Source: BP-464 sp045805505
Lineage (GTDB): Bacteria; Actinomycetota; Thermoleophilia; Solirubrobacterales; Solirubrobacteraceae
Assembly: GCA_045805505.1 (NCBI GenBank)
Contig: JBJMLA010000121.1
Coordinates: forward strand, 16,756-80,755
Direction of reading: 5' to 3'
Length of the DNA stretch: 64,000 bases
Part shown: positions 14,956 to 23,276 of the stretch, one piece after another
Position numbering within the stretch: position 1 is the first letter of the stretch
How the letters are laid out: every line of letters begins with the position of its first letter
Translations under genes and position numbers: made by a program
Notes under the pieces: model-generated
Database searches by the model: none
What the model saw: only the letters and a program-made list of their open reading frames with translations
What the model was told of the DNA's origin: nothing

Positions 14956-15924
14956 CTAGTCCTGCTTGGCGTCCTCCGCGGGGGACTGCGAAGCGTTCTC
15001 CTCGTTGTCCTCGCCGGGCTTCTCCTGCTTGCGCACGACCTTCTCGCAGGACCCGTTGGGGTTCTCGGCGGTCGCGTCGGCGATCACGTCGACGAGGTCG
15101 AGCGACGCGACGTCGTTGCCGTCGCCGCAGTCGACGGTGTCGGCCTCGCCGTCACGGGTGCGGATGCGGTCGTTGCCGCCTTCGCCGTGGACGACGTCGC
15201 CCGCGGTGTCGCCCGGACCCGAGACGTCCTTCTGGGCCTTGGCGAACAGCAGGTCGTCGCCGTCGCCGCCGAACGTCTCGTCGTTGCCCTGGTTGGCCGC
15301 GATGACGTCGTTGCCCGCGCCGCCGTACTGGGTGTCGTCGCCCAGCCCGCCGGACAGGAAGTCCCGCTCGCCGTTGCCGGCGATCAGGTCGTTGCCGTCG
15401 CCGCCGTGCAGGCGGTCGCGGCCGTCGCCGCCGTAGACCGTGTCGTTGCCCGCGCCGGCGAAGATCCGGTCGCGGCTGATCGGATCGCCCAGCTCGGGGG
15501 CGTCGCCGACCAGCGTGTCGTCGCCGGCGTTGCCGACGATCAGGTCGCCCCCGGGTCCGCCGCGGACGTTGTCGTTGCCCGCGTTGCCGAACAGGCGGTC
15601 GCGGCCGGCCTCGCCGACGATGTGGTCGTCGCCCTGGCCGCCGACGATGAGATCGCGCCCCTCGCCTCCGGTCAGGGTGTCGTTGCCGAGGTTGCCGAAC
15701 AGCCGGTCGCGGCCGAGGCCGCCGAGCACGACGTCGTCGCCGGCCCTGCCGAAGACGCGGTCGTTGCCGCCGCGCGCGTCGATGACGTCGGCCTGCTTGC
15801 TGCCCACAAGCCGGTCGTTGCCTTCGCCGCCGTTGATGGTCGCCGCGGTGGCGATGCCGGCCGTCGCGGCCAGTCCTGCGAGCGCGGCGATTGCCGCGCG
15901 GGGCGCTCTCCCTGAGTGCTTCAT
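14956..15924 (-). CDS. Exported RTX-like calcium-binding repeat protein
   Basis: A 322-residue protein with signal peptide 1-28 (RAAIAALAGLAATAGIATAA). GGxGxD nonapeptides run from residue 32 to about 245, with a DxxR-rich variant (GGNDRVFGRAGDD). The acidic, Gln/Glu-rich tail ends EDAKQD. A Cys pair (VDCGDG, GSCEKV) sits before the tail, as in the other repeat proteins here. Unlike most genes in the window it has a clear ribosome-binding site, so it has a conventional leader. No secretion partner is nearby. Confidence 0.82.
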   Translation of the reverse strand: MKHSGRAPRAAIAALAGLAATAGIATAATINGGEGNDRLVGSKQADVIDARGGNDRVFGRAGDDVVLGGLGRDRLFGNLGNDTLTGGEGRDLIVGGQGDDHIVGEAGRDRLFGNAGNDNVRGGPGGDLIVGNAGDDTLVGDAPELGDPISRDRIFAGAGNDTVYGGDGRDRLHGGDGNDLIAGNGERDFLSGGLGDDTQYGGAGNDVIAANQGNDETFGGDGDDLLFAKAQKDVSGPGDTAGDVVHGEGGNDRIRTRDGEADTVDCGDGNDVASLDLVDVIADATAENPNGSCEKVVRKQEKPGEDNEENASQSPAEDAKQD

Positions 15925-15935
15925 GTTGTCGCCTG

Positions 15936-15942
15936 CCTCCTT
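15936..15942 (-). promoter_or_regulatory. Strong Shine-Dalgarno of the RTX gene
   Basis: On the minus strand AAGGAGG ends 11 nt before ATG 15924. It is one of the few full anti-16S matches in the window and shows that leadered and leaderless genes coexist. Confidence 0.7.
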
Positions 15943-16036
15943 CGAGAGGGGGTCGGGTGCCGTTTCCGCCAGTCAGAACCCGATCGCCGTTTCGGAGTTG
16001 CGCGCGGACCCTGCTTTACTACGGCCCGTCGTTGAA

Positions 16037-16110
16037 GGGGGCGTAGCTCAGTCGGTTAGAGCGCCGGCCTGTCACGCCGGAGGTCGCGGGTTCGAGTCCC
16101 GTCGCTCCCG
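16037..16110 (+). tRNA. tRNA-Asp (anticodon GUC)
   Basis: Acceptor GGGGGCG / CGCTCCC (one G-U), D-arm TAGCTCAGTCGGTTAGAGC, anticodon loop CTGTCAC (GUC), T-arm GCGGGTTCGAGTCCCGT, discriminator G. CCA is not encoded. TTTACT at 16015-16020 is a possible -10. An intrinsic terminator follows. Confidence 0.95.
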
Positions 16111-16116
16111 TAGTAC

Positions 16117-16150
16117 GAAGACCCTGCTAGCGCGGGGTCTTCTTCGTTTT
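16117..16150 (+). terminator. Intrinsic terminator of tRNA-Asp
   Basis: GAAGACCC (16117-16124) pairs with GGGTCTTC (16135-16142), followed by TTCGTTTT. It overlaps the last base of the convergent ABC permease gene. Confidence 0.8.
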
Positions 16151-16887
16151 CAGGCGCGGCCGGTGTCGCGCAGGTAGGCCCACCGAGCGACGGCGCCGAG
16201 GACGACCGTCCAGGCCGCGACGACGAGCCAGCCCGTGGTGCCCCAGGCGCTGCCGCCGACGCCCACCCGGCCCGCCTGGACGAGATAGCTCGACGGCAGC
16301 GCCTGTGAGAGGTCGTGCAGGAAGCCGTGTTCGGGGACCGGGAACCACGTCCCGCTGACGAAGGCCAGGATCGCCGTGGTGCCGCCGACGGCCGGACCCA
16401 TCGAGTCCTCGCTGAGCAGGTGGCCGATGGCGATGCCCAGCGCGGCGAACGGGATCAGCCCGACCAGGATGAGCCCCGTCATCTCCAGCCACCGGTTGAT
16501 GGGCAGCGAGACGCCCATCACGATGCCGGCGGCGTAGAGCACCAGGATGCTCATCAGCGCGACGGCGTAGCCCGTCACGAGCTTGGCCCGGATGTACTCG
16601 TACGGGGTCAGCGGTGTCAGGCGCAGCTGCCGGTTCCATCCCGCCTTGCGCTCCGACGCGATGCGCGCGCCGGAGGACAGCATGGCGGTCATCGTCCCGA
16701 ACGAGCTGATGCTGACCATGAAGTACAGCGCCATCGACAGCCCGGTGCCGCCGACGTCCTCCTCGTTGTTGTTGGTGCCGACGATGAGCAGGTAGAGCAC
16801 CACCGGGAAGATCAGCGAGAAGACCAGGAAGCGCCGGTTGCGCAGCGTGCGCAGCAGCTCGAGGCGCAGGTAGGTGCCGTGGCTCAT
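16150..16887 (-). CDS. ABC-2 type transporter permease
   Basis: A 245-residue membrane subunit with six hydrophobic segments of the ABC-2 (drug/polysaccharide export) family. The order is a cytoplasmic N-terminal amphipathic helix (YLRLELLRTLRNRRF), TM1 with VFSLIFPVVLYLL, and the family signature near LSEDSMGPAVGG...FVSGTWFPV. Its start ATG overlaps the stop of the ATPase gene by 4 nt, giving a two-gene exporter operon. Exported substrate unknown; DrrB-like antibiotic or lipid exporters have this architecture. Confidence 0.9.
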   Translation of the reverse strand: MSHGTYLRLELLRTLRNRRFLVFSLIFPVVLYLLIVGTNNNEEDVGGTGLSMALYFMVSISSFGTMTAMLSSGARIASERKAGWNRQLRLTPLTPYEYIRAKLVTGYAVALMSILVLYAAGIVMGVSLPINRWLEMTGLILVGLIPFAALGIAIGHLLSEDSMGPAVGGTTAILAFVSGTWFPVPEHGFLHDLSQALPSSYLVQAGRVGVGGSAWGTTGWLVVAAWTVVLGAVARWAYLRDTGRA

Positions 16888-17789
16888 GGCGCGGGCTCCT
16901 CGTCGGCGGTCAGCTGCAGGAAGGCCTCCTCGAGGGCCGCGCCGCTGATCTCGATGTCACGCGCCGCGGGCTCCGCGGCCAGCAGGGCACGGATCGCCTG
17001 GTCGGAGTCCGTGCAGCTCAGGACGACGGCCTCGCCGCGCCGGTCCGCACCGGACACGCCCGGCAGCCGGCCGAGCGCCTCGAGGTCGGCGCCCGGCAGG
17101 GTGGCGCGGATCGTCCGGTGCCCGACGAGCGCCTTGATCTCGGTCGTGGGCCCGTCGGCGACCACCTTGCCGCGGGCCATCAGCACGACGCGGTCGGCGT
17201 AGGCGTCGGCCTCCTCGAGGTAGTGCGTGGCGAACACCACGGTGCGTCCGCCCGCCGCCACCTCGCGCATCGTCGTCCAGAAGGCGCGGCGCGCCTCGAC
17301 GTCCATGGCCACCGTCGGCTCGTCGAGCACCAGCAGCTCGGCGTTGCTGACCAGCGCGACGGCGAAGCGCACCCGCTGGGTCTGGCCACCCGAGAGCTTC
17401 TGCGTGGGCTGGCGCGCGATGTCGGCGAGGCCCGCCAGCTCCAGCGCCTCGTCGACGCCCAGCGGGCGGGGATACAGCGAGGCCATCATCTCGACGAGCT
17501 CGCGCACGGTCAGATACGGGATGACCGATCCGGTCTGGAGCATCGCGCCGACGCGGCCGTCGCGCACGGCGTCGGCCGGGGCGCCGCCGAACAGCTCGGC
17601 GGTGCCGCTGTCGGGTGCGAGCAGGCCGAGCGCCACGTCGATCGTCGTCGACTTCCCGGCGCCGTTGGGCCCCAGCAGCGCCACCGTCTCACCGGGCTCG
17701 ATCACGATGTCGACGCCGCGCACCGCGTGCACCCGACCGGCGGGGGACCGGAAGGACTTCTCGACGCTGTGCAGCTCCAGGGACGGCAC
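16884..17789 (-). CDS. ABC-2 type transporter ATPase
   Basis: A 301-residue nucleotide-binding subunit. Walker A GPNGAGKST is at 40-48, signature LSGGQTQRV near 134, Walker B LLVLDEPT near 153, and the switch His in VFATHYLEEAD near 190. The C-terminal 80 residues match the DUF4162-like extension of DrrA-type ATPases. The start is GTG (17789), 9 nt after a minus-strand TAGCGT. It is first in an operon with the permease, and the two should form a homodimeric-pair exporter. Confidence 0.93.
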   Translation of the reverse strand: MPSLELHSVEKSFRSPAGRVHAVRGVDIVIEPGETVALLGPNGAGKSTTIDVALGLLAPDSGTAELFGGAPADAVRDGRVGAMLQTGSVIPYLTVRELVEMMASLYPRPLGVDEALELAGLADIARQPTQKLSGGQTQRVRFAVALVSNAELLVLDEPTVAMDVEARRAFWTTMREVAAGGRTVVFATHYLEEADAYADRVVLMARGKVVADGPTTEIKALVGHRTIRATLPGADLEALGRLPGVSGADRRGEAVVLSCTDSDQAIRALLAAEPAARDIEISGAALEEAFLQLTADEEPAP

Positions 17790-17798
17790 GAGCTCGTG

Positions 17799-17804
17799 AC
17801 GCTA
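17799..17804 (-). promoter_or_regulatory. -10 hexamer of a likely leaderless promoter (ABC exporter)
   Basis: Minus-strand TAGCGT lies 9 nt before the GTG start at 17789. No ribosome-binding site is visible. Confidence 0.55.
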
Positions 17805-17913
17805 GCCGGGCCGTTGTCCACTGACAAACCGCTTCCTGAGACGTTCTCATGACGAACTGGTTCGGCGCCGATACACCAGATGGAGGCCGGACGGCAGTCC
17901 GCTTCCCCGTCGC

Positions 17914-19104
17914 ATGTCCCCTCGTCTCCTCTCAGCTCCCGCGCTCCGGCGCGTCATCGTCCTGGCCCTGGCCGGTGTCCTCGCCGCGGCGTGCGTCGCG
18001 AGCGGGCGCGGCATCAGCGGGACGATCCTGCCCAACCGCCTGCTCGGCACGGCCGCCGGCGAGACCATCCACGCGGGCGGCGGGCCCGACCACGTCTACG
18101 GCATGGGCGGCAACGACCTGCTGTTCGGCGAGACCGCGGGTGACTTCCTCTACGGCGGCGACGGCAACGACGTCCTCGACGGCGGCACGGGCGGCGACCT
18201 GCTCGACGGCGGCGACGGCGACGACACCGCGGTGGGCGCCGACGGCACCGACACCCTGCGCGGCGGCACGGGAGCCGACGTCCTCTCGGGAGACCAGGCC
18301 CCCGACCAGCTCTACGGCGGCGACGGTGAAGATGTGCTGCACGGCGGCACGGGCATCGACAAGCTCGACGGTGGCGCGGGCGCCGACGACCTCTTCGCCG
18401 ACTCGGGTCCCGACGAGATCGCGGGTGGCGACGGCGACGACCAGGTCCATCTCAACTGGCCGGGCAGTAACGGCCTGGTCGACTGCGGCGCCGGCATCGA
18501 CACCGTCTACGTCAACCCGCCGGACCTGCCGGGCGGGCTGGTCAACGAGCACTCGCTGGCCGACGGGCGGATCAAGAACTGCGAGCTCGTCGTCGAGGTC
18601 GCCCCCGTCGACGACCCGAGCAAGGGGATCCTGTGGATCGCCGACGACGCCGGCGGCACCAAGGAGGGCACCGATCGCGACGACACGCTGCTCGGCGGCC
18701 ACGGGACCGATCACCTCATCGGCGGCGCCGGCGACGACCTGCTGTGGGCCAAGCACCAGATCGACGGCGGTGACACCGGGGTCAACGTGCTCGAGGGCGG
18801 CCTGGGCAACGACCGCGCCTTCGGCGGCCCGGCGAGCAACCTGATCTTCGGCGGCCCGGGCGACGACAAGCTGCAGGGCGGCCTGGGCGACAACACCATC
18901 GACGGCGGGACGGGCAACGACACCCTGCGCCTGCGCGGCGACGGCCGCGTCGACAGCACCATCCGCGGCGGGCCCGGCAACGACATCATCCACGCGATGG
19001 GCCGCAGCACCGACCGCATCTCCTGCGGGCCGGGGCGCGACATCGTCTACATGTACGGCGACCACGTCGCGAAGGACTGCGAGAAGGTGCGCACGACGGA
19101 ATGA
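17914..19104 (+). CDS. RTX-like repeat protein, probable lipoprotein
   Basis: A 396-residue protein with an N-terminal signal ending LAAAC, a near-lipobox with Cys27 as the likely lipidated residue. GGxGxD nonapeptides fill residues 45-185 and 250-370, separated by a 60-residue spacer (VYVNPPDLPGGLVNEHSLA). The C-terminal DRISCGPG...AKDCEKV Cys pair matches the other repeat proteins. The stop overlaps the start of the LamG protein (ATGA), so the two are cotranslated. The start ATG has neither a good Shine-Dalgarno nor a close -10 and is less certain; MSPRLL is the best candidate. Probable surface-exposed calcium-binding protein. Confidence 0.8.
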   Translation: MSPRLLSAPALRRVIVLALAGVLAAACVASGRGISGTILPNRLLGTAAGETIHAGGGPDHVYGMGGNDLLFGETAGDFLYGGDGNDVLDGGTGGDLLDGGDGDDTAVGADGTDTLRGGTGADVLSGDQAPDQLYGGDGEDVLHGGTGIDKLDGGAGADDLFADSGPDEIAGGDGDDQVHLNWPGSNGLVDCGAGIDTVYVNPPDLPGGLVNEHSLADGRIKNCELVVEVAPVDDPSKGILWIADDAGGTKEGTDRDDTLLGGHGTDHLIGGAGDDLLWAKHQIDGGDTGVNVLEGGLGNDRAFGGPASNLIFGGPGDDKLQGGLGDNTIDGGTGNDTLRLRGDGRVDSTIRGGPGNDIIHAMGRSTDRISCGPGRDIVYMYGDHVAKDCEKVRTTE

Positions 19105-21137
19105 GCCCGCTGCGCCGTCTTGCCGCCGCGGCCGCCGTGCTGGTCGCGCTCGCCGTTCCCGCGTCGGCCTCGGCGCTGGGCGACTACGGCGCGACCGTCC
19201 GCGCCACGCCCGGGCTCGCCGCCTACTGGCCGCTCGACGAAGCCGCGAGCGCCAACACGGTGACCGACGTGACCGGCGGGCTGTCGGCGCCACTCACCGC
19301 CGGCTTCGCGCTCGGCCTGCCGCCGGGCATCGACGCGGGCGGCACGTCGCTGTCGCTGACGGGAACGTCGACGGCGAGCTTCGGCAACGTCGCGAACTTC
19401 GCCGCCGATCGCACCATCGAGGCGTGGGTCGCCCCCCGCACGACGTCGGGCGATCGTTACATCGTCAGCAAGGGCACGACCTCCGCGGGCTACCACCTCT
19501 ACATGGCCGGCGGAGGGCTGCCGTCGTTTCAGGTCAACGGCACGCGCGTCACCGGACCGGCGCTGCGCGCCGTCGGCTGGCATCACGTCGTGGCGACGCT
19601 GAGCACCCGGGCGATGGCGCTCTACGTCGACGGCGCGCGCGTCGCGACCGGCACGCTCCCCAACGTGCCGGCCACCAGCACCCAGGCCCTCTACCTCGGC
19701 CGGTTGTCGCGGTCGAGCTCGGGCTCGTGGCAGGGCGGGCTCGACGAGGTGGCGCTCTACTCCCGCGCGCTCGACGCCGGCGAGGTCGCCGCGCACTTCG
19801 CCGCGGGCGCCGACACCAGCGCACCGGCGACGATCTTCCTCACGACGCCGCCCGCGGTCAGCGACCAGCCCGCGGGCACGGTCACCTTCGCCGGCTCCAA
19901 GGGCGGCGTGACGTTCGCGTGCGCGCTCGACGACGGCGTCGCGGCGCCCTGCAACGGCAGCTACGCCTATGACCTGCTGCGCGACGGCCCCCACACGCTG
20001 TCGGTCACGGGCACCGACCGCTGGGGGACCAGCGCGACGTCGGCCTACTCCTGGCAGGTCGCGCTGCCCGCCAACGAGACGGCGGCGCCGGTCAGCAGCT
20101 TCCTGACGACGCCCCCGGCACTGGCCAACAGCCGGACGGCCAGGTTCACCTTCACGGCATCGAAGGCGCAGGTCGCCTTCTCCTGCCGCGTCGACGGCGG
20201 GGCCTGGGTCGTCTGTCCGGTGGGCGCGTCCTACACGAGCCTCGGCGAGGGCCGGCACACGTTCGAGGTCCGCGGCACCGATCGCTGGGGCGTCGTCGAG
20301 ACGGTGCCGCGGGCGTTCACGTGGACCATCGACCTGACCGCCCCGATGTCCTACGTGCTGGCCAAGCGGGCCACGCCGAGCGACCCGGGAACCGTGGCGC
20401 TCGGATCCGAGCCGGGCGCGACCTTCGAGTGCCGCCGCGCGCAGACCGCATGGCTGCCGTGCCCCGCGACGTTCGCCATGCCGGTGCTCACCGCCTCCGA
20501 GCAGCTCTTCGTCCGGGCGGTGGACCGGGCCGGCAACGCCGACGCCTCGCCGGCCGAGGTCGTGCTCGATCCGGCCGTGGCGGGCGGGCCTGTCACCTTC
20601 GCGGGGGCGAACGCCGGCTTCGCCGTCGGCGGCGACCTGCGCATCGCCACGCTGCTGTGCAGCCTCGACGGAGCGGCGGCTGCGGCCTGCCCGGCGCGCT
20701 TCGAGTTCGCCGACCTCGGCTACGGACCGCACACGCTGACGATCAGCGATCCGGCGCTCGTCGGCATCCAGATGCCGGCGGTGGCGTGGGTCGATCCGCT
20801 GCCCCGGCCGCGGATCGTCGGCAGCCAGTTCCCCGCGCTGCTGCAACTCGGGTCGCGCAAGCGTCAGGCAGGCCTCGCCACCGCGCGCCTGCCGCGGCTG
20901 CTGTTCCAGAGCAACTCGGCGGGTGGCGCCGTGGTCACGCTGCAGCGCGGCGGCAAGACCGTCCGCCGCTGGACCGCTCCGGTCGTGCAGGGCTCCAACC
21001 TCGTGCGGCTGCCGCGCGCGGCGTGGAAGCAGCTGCGACCGGGCCGCTACGGCCTGCGCGTCGTGGTGACCAACGCCAGCGGACCGTCCGCGCCGCTGAC
21101 GCTGCGCTTCGACGCGCTGCGCAGCGCCCGCCGGTAA
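19101..21137 (+). CDS. Exported LamG/concanavalin-like and Ig-like repeat protein
   Basis: A 678-residue secreted protein. The signal peptide is residues 1-27 (cut after ASA). A LamG/Laminin_G_3 domain spans about 35-235, shown by AYWPLDEA, TIEAWVAP, WHHVVATLS and LDEVALYSRAL. At least three beta-sandwich repeats of about 90 residues follow (around 240-505), each with a 'F.C.LDG...C...Y..L..G.HT..V...D.WG' pattern of the actinobacterial Ig-like kind, each with a paired Cys. The end is basic and beta-rich. It is translationally coupled to the RTX lipoprotein upstream. Likely roles are carbohydrate or cell adhesion; no catalytic motif was seen. Confidence 0.8.
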   Translation: MSPLRRLAAAAAVLVALAVPASASALGDYGATVRATPGLAAYWPLDEAASANTVTDVTGGLSAPLTAGFALGLPPGIDAGGTSLSLTGTSTASFGNVANFAADRTIEAWVAPRTTSGDRYIVSKGTTSAGYHLYMAGGGLPSFQVNGTRVTGPALRAVGWHHVVATLSTRAMALYVDGARVATGTLPNVPATSTQALYLGRLSRSSSGSWQGGLDEVALYSRALDAGEVAAHFAAGADTSAPATIFLTTPPAVSDQPAGTVTFAGSKGGVTFACALDDGVAAPCNGSYAYDLLRDGPHTLSVTGTDRWGTSATSAYSWQVALPANETAAPVSSFLTTPPALANSRTARFTFTASKAQVAFSCRVDGGAWVVCPVGASYTSLGEGRHTFEVRGTDRWGVVETVPRAFTWTIDLTAPMSYVLAKRATPSDPGTVALGSEPGATFECRRAQTAWLPCPATFAMPVLTASEQLFVRAVDRAGNADASPAEVVLDPAVAGGPVTFAGANAGFAVGGDLRIATLLCSLDGAAAAACPARFEFADLGYGPHTLTISDPALVGIQMPAVAWVDPLPRPRIVGSQFPALLQLGSRKRQAGLATARLPRLLFQSNSAGGAVVTLQRGGKTVRRWTAPVVQGSNLVRLPRAAWKQLRPGRYGLRVVVTNASGPSAPLTLRFDALRSARR

Positions 21138-21182
21138 GGGATCCGTGATTGGGAACGCGCCGGGTTGGGCAACCGGTATTGC

Positions 21183-21593
21183 GTGAGCCCCTTCGCCGAA
21201 GTGGCAGCGGATGTCGTCCTGACGCTGCCACCTGATCCGACCGCGGCTCGCCGCGCGCGTCGCGGTCTGCAGGAGGCACACCTCCCCGAGGACCTTCAGC
21301 ACACCGTCGATCTGCTCGCGACCGAGCTGATCGCCAACGCGGTGCGTCACGCCGAGCTGCGCAGCGACCAGAACATCATGTTCGCCGCCCGCTTCATCGG
21401 TGACTTCATCCGCGTCGAGGTTCGCGACCCGGGCCCGGGCTTCGACCAGGATCGCGCCCGCGAGGGCAAGGGCTTCGGCCTGCGGATGGTCGACAAGCTC
21501 GCCTCCCGCTGGGGCGTCGACCTCGACGACGGCACCCGCGTGTGGTTCGAGATCGACCGCCGCAGCAAGCGGCGCTTCGACCGCGGCGCCTGA
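21183..21593 (+). CDS. Anti-sigma-factor-like ATP-binding protein (HATPase_c_2)
   Basis: About 136 residues of the RsbW/SpoIIAB GHKL fold. The N-box ELIANAVRHAEL, the G1 box RDPGPGFDQ and the G2-like GKGFGLRMVDKLASRWGV are in order. In the family these kinases phosphorylate anti-anti-sigma factors or bind sigma factors. No sigma factor or STAS partner is adjacent, so this is an orphan module. The start is ambiguous: TTG 21165, GTG 21183 and GTG 21201 are in frame; GTG 21183 is chosen because it keeps the helix before the N-box and avoids the TTG. A 44-nt hairpin follows the stop by 2 nt. Confidence 0.8.
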   Translation: MSPFAEVAADVVLTLPPDPTAARRARRGLQEAHLPEDLQHTVDLLATELIANAVRHAELRSDQNIMFAARFIGDFIRVEVRDPGPGFDQDRAREGKGFGLRMVDKLASRWGVDLDDGTRVWFEIDRRSKRRFDRGA

Positions 21594-21595
21594 CC

Positions 21596-21639
21596 GAACG
21601 TCCGAACCATCCCGCCATGTCGGGATCGATGGGACGTTC
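21596..21639. repeat. 44-nt hairpin repeat, copy A
   Basis: Outer arms GAACGTCC / GGACGTTC (21596-21603, 21632-21639) and inner arms ATCCCG / CGGGAT (21609-21614, 21621-21626) with a 6-nt loop. It begins 2 nt after the stop of the anti-sigma-like gene. Copy B at 50304-50347 has the same outer arms, the same TCCCG/CGGGA core and the same length. Confidence 0.8.
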
Positions 21640-21648
21640 GCCGTTGGC

Positions 21649-21692
21649 GAGAGGCCAAATGTGTCCCCCATAGGGGACGACAATGGCCTCTC
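21649..21692. terminator. 44-nt two-stem hairpin at a convergent junction
   Basis: GAGAGGCCA (21649-21657) pairs with TGGCCTCTC (21684-21692). Inside, GTCCCC (21663-21668) pairs with GGGGAC (21673-21678) over a CATA loop. It lies 10 nt from repeat copy A, between two convergent genes. The remaining 79 bp to 21771 hold no other feature. Confidence 0.6.
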
Positions 21693-21771
21693 ACTCCGCC
21701 CTCGTCGCCCCGGCCAGCGCCGGCCCAGCGAGAGCGCCAGAACTGAGCGCCACCGCGCGACCGCCCGCGCC

Positions 21772-23253
21772 CTACAAATCCCCCAGCGCCTCGTCCGCCG
21801 CGCGCGAGCCTGAGCGCAGCGCGCCGTCCATGTAGCCGTTCCACAGCGTCGCGGTCTCCGCGCCCGCCCACTTGATGCGCCCGACCGGCTTGCGGATCGC
21901 CTCGCCGAAGTCGAGCAGCGTGCCGGGAGGGGTGAAGCCGCCGTAGCAGCCGCGGGTCCAGCCCTCCTGCGACCAGTCCTTCTCGACGTAGTCGACGGGC
22001 TTGAGCGCCTCGTTGCCGAAGTAGGTGGCGAAGTTCTTCAGCACGGCGTCGCGGCGCTCGGCGGCGGGCTTGCGGCCCCACACGCGCGCGAGGTGTCCCT
22101 CGATGAAGCCGAGCATCACGCCCGGGCTGCCGTCGGGCGGCGAGTTGTCGAACGTCACGCGCACGGGCTCGGCATCCGAGGTGATCTGGCCGGCCAGGCC
22201 CTTGTCGCGCCAGAACGGCTTGTCGTAGATCGCCTCGCACTTGATGACGCTGCCCTGGGGGAGGCGCTGGACGAGCTGCGCGCGCTCGGCGGGCAGGAGC
22301 GGCTGGTAGTCGATGTAGGCGGTGACCGACGGCGGGCCGGTGACCACGACCTGCTTGCCGACGAAGTGGCCCTTGTCGGTGACGACCTCGACGCCGCCCT
22401 TGCGCTGGACGATCCGGCGCACCGGCGCGCCGAGCACCACGCGCTGCTTGCCCAGGGCCTTGGCCAGCAGGATCGAGATCCGCTGCGAGCCGCCGACGAA
22501 GCGGCTCTCCTGCGCGCCGCCTTCGGTGTTGATCAGGCGCTGGAAGTCCGGCGCGGCCTTCCCGTCGGTGGCCGACGCGATGTAGAAGAGCGCGAAGAGC
22601 AGCGAGACGTCGCGCGGCTCGGCGGCGAACACGGCCTCGATGCCGAGCTCGAGCAGGAAGCGCCCGTTGGGCGTCAGCGCGTTGGCCTCGAGCCAGGTCT
22701 GGAAGGTCTGGGAGTCCCAGGTCGTGGCGTTGGCGGCCGCCCACGGCTTCTCGACGTCGATGGTCGCGGCCATCTCGTTGAGCTGGAGGATCGCCTTGAA
22801 TGCGTCGGCGACGCCCTCGGGGTCGGGCGGGATCGCGCCGATCGGCGGCGGCTGGACCTCGTAGGGGGTCTTGACGCCGTCCTTGTAGTAGATGTAGCTG
22901 CCCTTGTTGTACGTCTTGTAGGTGTCGACGCCGAGGTCCTTGGCGAGCGCGGCGAGCTTCGTCTGGGTCGGGCCGATCCACTGGCCGCCGATCTCGATGA
23001 CCTTGCCGCCGCCGAGCTTGTGGTTGAGCGTGCGGCCGCCGACGCGGTTGCGGGCCTCGACGACGATGACGGACTTGCCCTTGGCCGCGATGTCGGTGGC
23101 GGCCTGCAGGCCGGAGAGGCCGGCGCCCACGACGATGACGTCGGCCCGGCGGGGTCTGGCCGTCTTCGCGCCGGCGGCGCCCGGCAGGGCGGCCGACGCG
23201 CCGGCGACGGCGCCCGTGCCGATCAGGGTTCGGCGGGTGACCCTCGTGTTCAT
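21772..23253 (-). CDS. Tat-exported flavin amine oxidase
   Basis: A 493-residue monoamine-oxidase-like flavoenzyme that oxidises amines to imines with FAD. The Tat signal has TRRTLIGTGAVAG (6-18). The FAD dinucleotide motif VVGAGLSGLQAA is at 42-53, followed by EARNRVGGRT. The C-terminal FAD/covalent-site region reads RIKWAGAETATLWNGYMDGA. It shares domain order and motifs with the protein at 47817-49304, a clear paralogue. Export by Tat fits a cofactor-loaded extracytoplasmic oxidase. The substrate is unknown (putrescine, tyramine or similar). It is transcribed divergently from the NlpC/P60-like lipoprotein through overlapping -10 hexamers. Confidence 0.9.
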   Translation of the reverse strand: MNTRVTRRTLIGTGAVAGASAALPGAAGAKTARPRRADVIVVGAGLSGLQAATDIAAKGKSVIVVEARNRVGGRTLNHKLGGGKVIEIGGQWIGPTQTKLAALAKDLGVDTYKTYNKGSYIYYKDGVKTPYEVQPPPIGAIPPDPEGVADAFKAILQLNEMAATIDVEKPWAAANATTWDSQTFQTWLEANALTPNGRFLLELGIEAVFAAEPRDVSLLFALFYIASATDGKAAPDFQRLINTEGGAQESRFVGGSQRISILLAKALGKQRVVLGAPVRRIVQRKGGVEVVTDKGHFVGKQVVVTGPPSVTAYIDYQPLLPAERAQLVQRLPQGSVIKCEAIYDKPFWRDKGLAGQITSDAEPVRVTFDNSPPDGSPGVMLGFIEGHLARVWGRKPAAERRDAVLKNFATYFGNEALKPVDYVEKDWSQEGWTRGCYGGFTPPGTLLDFGEAIRKPVGRIKWAGAETATLWNGYMDGALRSGSRAADEALGDL

Positions 23254-23259
23254 CCGCGG

Positions 23260-23269
23260 ACCGTACCCT
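23260..23269. promoter_or_regulatory. Overlapping divergent -10 hexamers sharing TA
   Basis: Minus-strand TACGGT (23260-23265) is 6 nt from the amine oxidase ATG. Plus-strand TACCCT (23264-23269) is 7 nt from GTG 23277. They share the TA at 23264-23265. Confidence 0.6.
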
Positions 23270-23276
23270 GTCCCTC

